Positions 50,960-52,318 of a stretch of 52,318 nt of DNA are shown here, one piece after another. The first letter of the stretch is position 1. Every line of letters starts with the position of its first letter. The stretch covers positions 1 through 52,318 of the forward strand of contig CAZGMJ010000039.1 of assembly GCA_964526785.1 (NCBI GenBank), in the 5' to 3' direction. Made by a program: the position numbers and the translations under genes. This DNA comes from CAZGMJ01 sp964526785. GTDB taxonomy: Bacteria > Planctomycetota > Phycisphaerae > Sedimentisphaerales > Anaerobacaceae. The notes under the pieces are model-generated. The model was not told where the DNA came from, searched no databases, and worked only from the letters and a program-made list of their open reading frames with translations.

Positions 50960-51965
50960 CAGATGTCCTTACGGGAGTTGCGGAGAGGAATTCCACGATC
51001 CTGTCATTAATCCTTTCGATGTGAAATCTCTTGGAAGCCAGAATGGCGTTGCGAATGGTGCGCGCTTTGCTCGATCCATGGCAAATCAAGGCGGTTCCGT
51101 TCGCACCGAGCAGCGGCGCACCTCCGTATTCGTTGTAGTCATATTTCTTATAGATTCGAGTCATTACGGGCTTGAACTTCATCACCAGACGCAGTTTCTC
51201 CGTCATCAATTCGTGCTTGATGGCTTTGAACAAGCCGTCGACGAGCCCTTCCGTAAGTTTGAGAACGACATTGCCGACGAACCCTTCGCACACGGCGACA
51301 TCGCACACGCCCTTGAAGATGTCGCGCCCTTCGATATTGCCGATGAAATTGAGCCGCGTATCCGCTTTGAGCAGTTCCCTCGCCTTTTTCACGACCTCAT
51401 TGCCTTTGGCGTCCTCTGAGCCGATACTCATCAACCCCACGCGAGGATTTTCGATACCGAGTGCATGCTGCGAATACAGACTGGCCATAACGCCGTACTG
51501 ATACAGATGGATAGGCTTGCATGCAATGTTCGCTCCAACGTCGCATATGGTCACCGGACCTTCGAACGTAGGAAAAACAACCGCAATGCCGGGCCGATTG
51601 ACACCGGGCAGATTCCGCATACGCATTTGAAACGCAGCTACGCAGGCTCCGGTATTGCCCGCCGAAAGCACCGCATCGGCACGGCCGTGTTTTGCGAGTT
51701 TGGCAAGGGCGCCGATGGAACTCCTGGGCTTCTTTCGCAGGCTTTCGATCGGTGGTTCGTCCATACCGATTGTGTCGCTTGCTTCGTGGATACTTATCAC
51801 ATTACGGGCCGTGCGCGATCGGCCGATGCGGCCGCGCAATTCTGTCTCCGGACCGACGAGGATGATCTCGTCCCCCTCGGCAAGAGCCTCGACGGCATCT
51901 AAAGCGCCCTGGACAATCTCATCCGGAGCGTAATCGCCTCCCATCGCATCAATGGCAATGCGCAT
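50943..51965 (-). CDS. plsX: Phosphate acyltransferase PlsX
   Basis: 340 residues. MRIAIDAMGGDYAPDEIVQGAL is the family start, followed by VLSAGNTGACVA, GANIACKPIHLYQYGVMA and CDVAVCEGFVGNVVLKLTEG. Converts acyl-ACP to acyl phosphate for phospholipid synthesis at the membrane. Starts 3 nt after rpmF and overlaps fabH by 17 nt, so the three are one transcript. Confidence 0.97.
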   Translation of the reverse strand: MRIAIDAMGGDYAPDEIVQGALDAVEALAEGDEIILVGPETELRGRIGRSRTARNVISIHEASDTIGMDEPPIESLRKKPRSSIGALAKLAKHGRADAVLSAGNTGACVAAFQMRMRNLPGVNRPGIAVVFPTFEGPVTICDVGANIACKPIHLYQYGVMASLYSQHALGIENPRVGLMSIGSEDAKGNEVVKKARELLKADTRLNFIGNIEGRDIFKGVCDVAVCEGFVGNVVLKLTEGLVDGLFKAIKHELMTEKLRLVMKFKPVMTRIYKKYDYNEYGGAPLLGANGTALICHGSSKARTIRNAILASKRFHIERINDRIVEFLSATPVRTSDEQNK

Positions 51966-51968
51966 ACT

Positions 51969-52157
51969 TTAGCTGCTTTCTTCCTTGCCGAGATCCAGCG
52001 TAATCTTGGGGTTCACGTAACCGCACTTTTCGCACGCCGCATGGGGGAGTTTCGCCTCGCCGCAGCGTTTACACAAAGAGTAGTTTACCGCTCGCAGCGC
52101 GTGATGGCTTCGGCGGGTCCGCGTTCTCGTTCTGCTTGTTTTCTTTGCTGGTAACAT
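51969..52157 (-). CDS. rpmF: 50S ribosomal protein L32
   Basis: 62 residues from the ATG at 52157 (a longer frame to 52190 has no family match). Starts LPAKKTSRTRTRTRRSHHAL and has the zinc ribbon CKRC and CEKC (Cys29, 32, 42, 45), so this is the zinc-binding form. First gene of the rpmF-plsX-fab operon, the common bacterial arrangement linking ribosome and membrane synthesis. Confidence 0.96.
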   Translation of the reverse strand: MLPAKKTSRTRTRTRRSHHALRAVNYSLCKRCGEAKLPHAACEKCGYVNPKITLDLGKEESS

Positions 52158-52207
52158 GCAAGATACTCCAGAAGATTTTCGTCGCAACAAAAGGTCAAAA
52201 AACCGCT

Positions 52208-52236
52208 TAAATAGCCCACCGCTATAGGTTTGTCAA
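52208..52236 (-). promoter_or_regulatory. Promoter of the rpmF-fab operon
   Basis: Minus strand: perfect TTGACA (-35), a 17-nt spacer and TATTTA (-10, 3/6), about 50 nt before the L32 ATG. The rest of the right edge (52237-52318) shows no gene I can support. Confidence 0.55.
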
Positions 52237-52318
52237 GGCAATTTTGTCCCGGATCGCGTGGACGTGTCTGTGAACATTTTAGGGCAGTGTGGCCTTTTGC
52301 CAATAGTTGTTCCACTGT

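Noticed and set aside
52085..52315. A minus-strand frame at the right edge
   Set aside because: It overlaps the rpmF promoter and the rpmF start in another frame; no family features.
1..52318. CRISPR arrays, tRNA or rRNA genes, insertion sequences, prophage, defence or toxin genes
   Set aside because: No repeat-spacer pattern, tRNA arm signatures, transposase or integrase motifs were found.

Overview
The window reads as chromosomal DNA of a planctomycete, most likely class Phycisphaerae and possibly the Sedimentisphaerales. This is inferred from gene content; there is no rRNA in the window. The clues are a complete bacterial V-type ATPase operon, a Tat-exported formylglycine sulfatase, an FG-GAP/VCBS secreted protein, lipid A genes (lpxD, lpxI), and a 'small basic protein' of the family I know from Planctomycetes, Verrucomicrobia and relatives. 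Coding density is high. I found no tRNA, rRNA, CRISPR array, insertion sequence or phage gene.

Layout. (1) 250-9932, + strand: nine V-ATPase genes in the order G/H-like, C, I, K, F, E, A, B, D. They are followed with no clear break by a universal stress protein and a PTS EIIA-Ntr-like protein. (2) 10021-17499: on the minus strand asnA, a sulfatase and a GNAT acetyltransferase; divergent on the plus strand a secreted clan-A glycoside hydrolase and a large FG-GAP protein whose true start is a TTG at 15121. (3) 17607-25091, + strand: mnmA, a heptosyltransferase-like GT9, then a strong promoter, lpxD, lpxI, a protein with two fused LPS-kinase-like domains, a methyltransferase and a GT2 glycosyltransferase. 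(4) 25081-32637, - strand: a surface polysaccharide cluster. In transcription order it holds a degraded-looking DUF5989-like small gene, a LegB-like sugar-nucleotide 4,6-dehydratase, a sugar nucleotidyltransferase, two tandem FkbM methyltransferases, a GT-D (DUF1792-like) glycosyltransferase, a CgeB-like glycosyltransferase, a methyltransferase and a GT4 glycosyltransferase. (5) 32866-37440, + strand: homoserine dehydrogenase, a phosphoglycerate-mutase-like 'proposed homoserine kinase', aspartokinase and a membrane-anchored thermonuclease. (6) 37580-42407, - strand: rpsO and pnp, then a histidine kinase and an NtrC-type regulator. (7) 42660-46291: a DUF3179 protein (+); on the minus strand a sodium/calcium antiporter, a membrane protein with a SPOR-like tail, and the small basic protein followed by an intrinsic terminator. 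(8) 46444-52157, - strand: the classic fatty-acid operon rpmF-plsX-fabH-fabD-fabG-acpP-fabF, with an internal promoter carrying an A-tract before acpP.

How they fit together. Fatty-acid synthesis supplies acyl-ACP for LpxD. LpxD and LpxI point to a lipid A-bearing outer membrane. The GT9, dual kinase, methyltransferases and glycosyltransferases would build or decorate the core and a surface glycan. The sulfatase, glycoside hydrolase and FG-GAP protein suggest use of sulfated or complex polysaccharides. The most novel-looking items are the fused tandem LPS-kinase-like protein, the V-ATPase operon ending in a stress protein and an EIIA, and the relic DUF5989 gene at the edge of the polysaccharide cluster.
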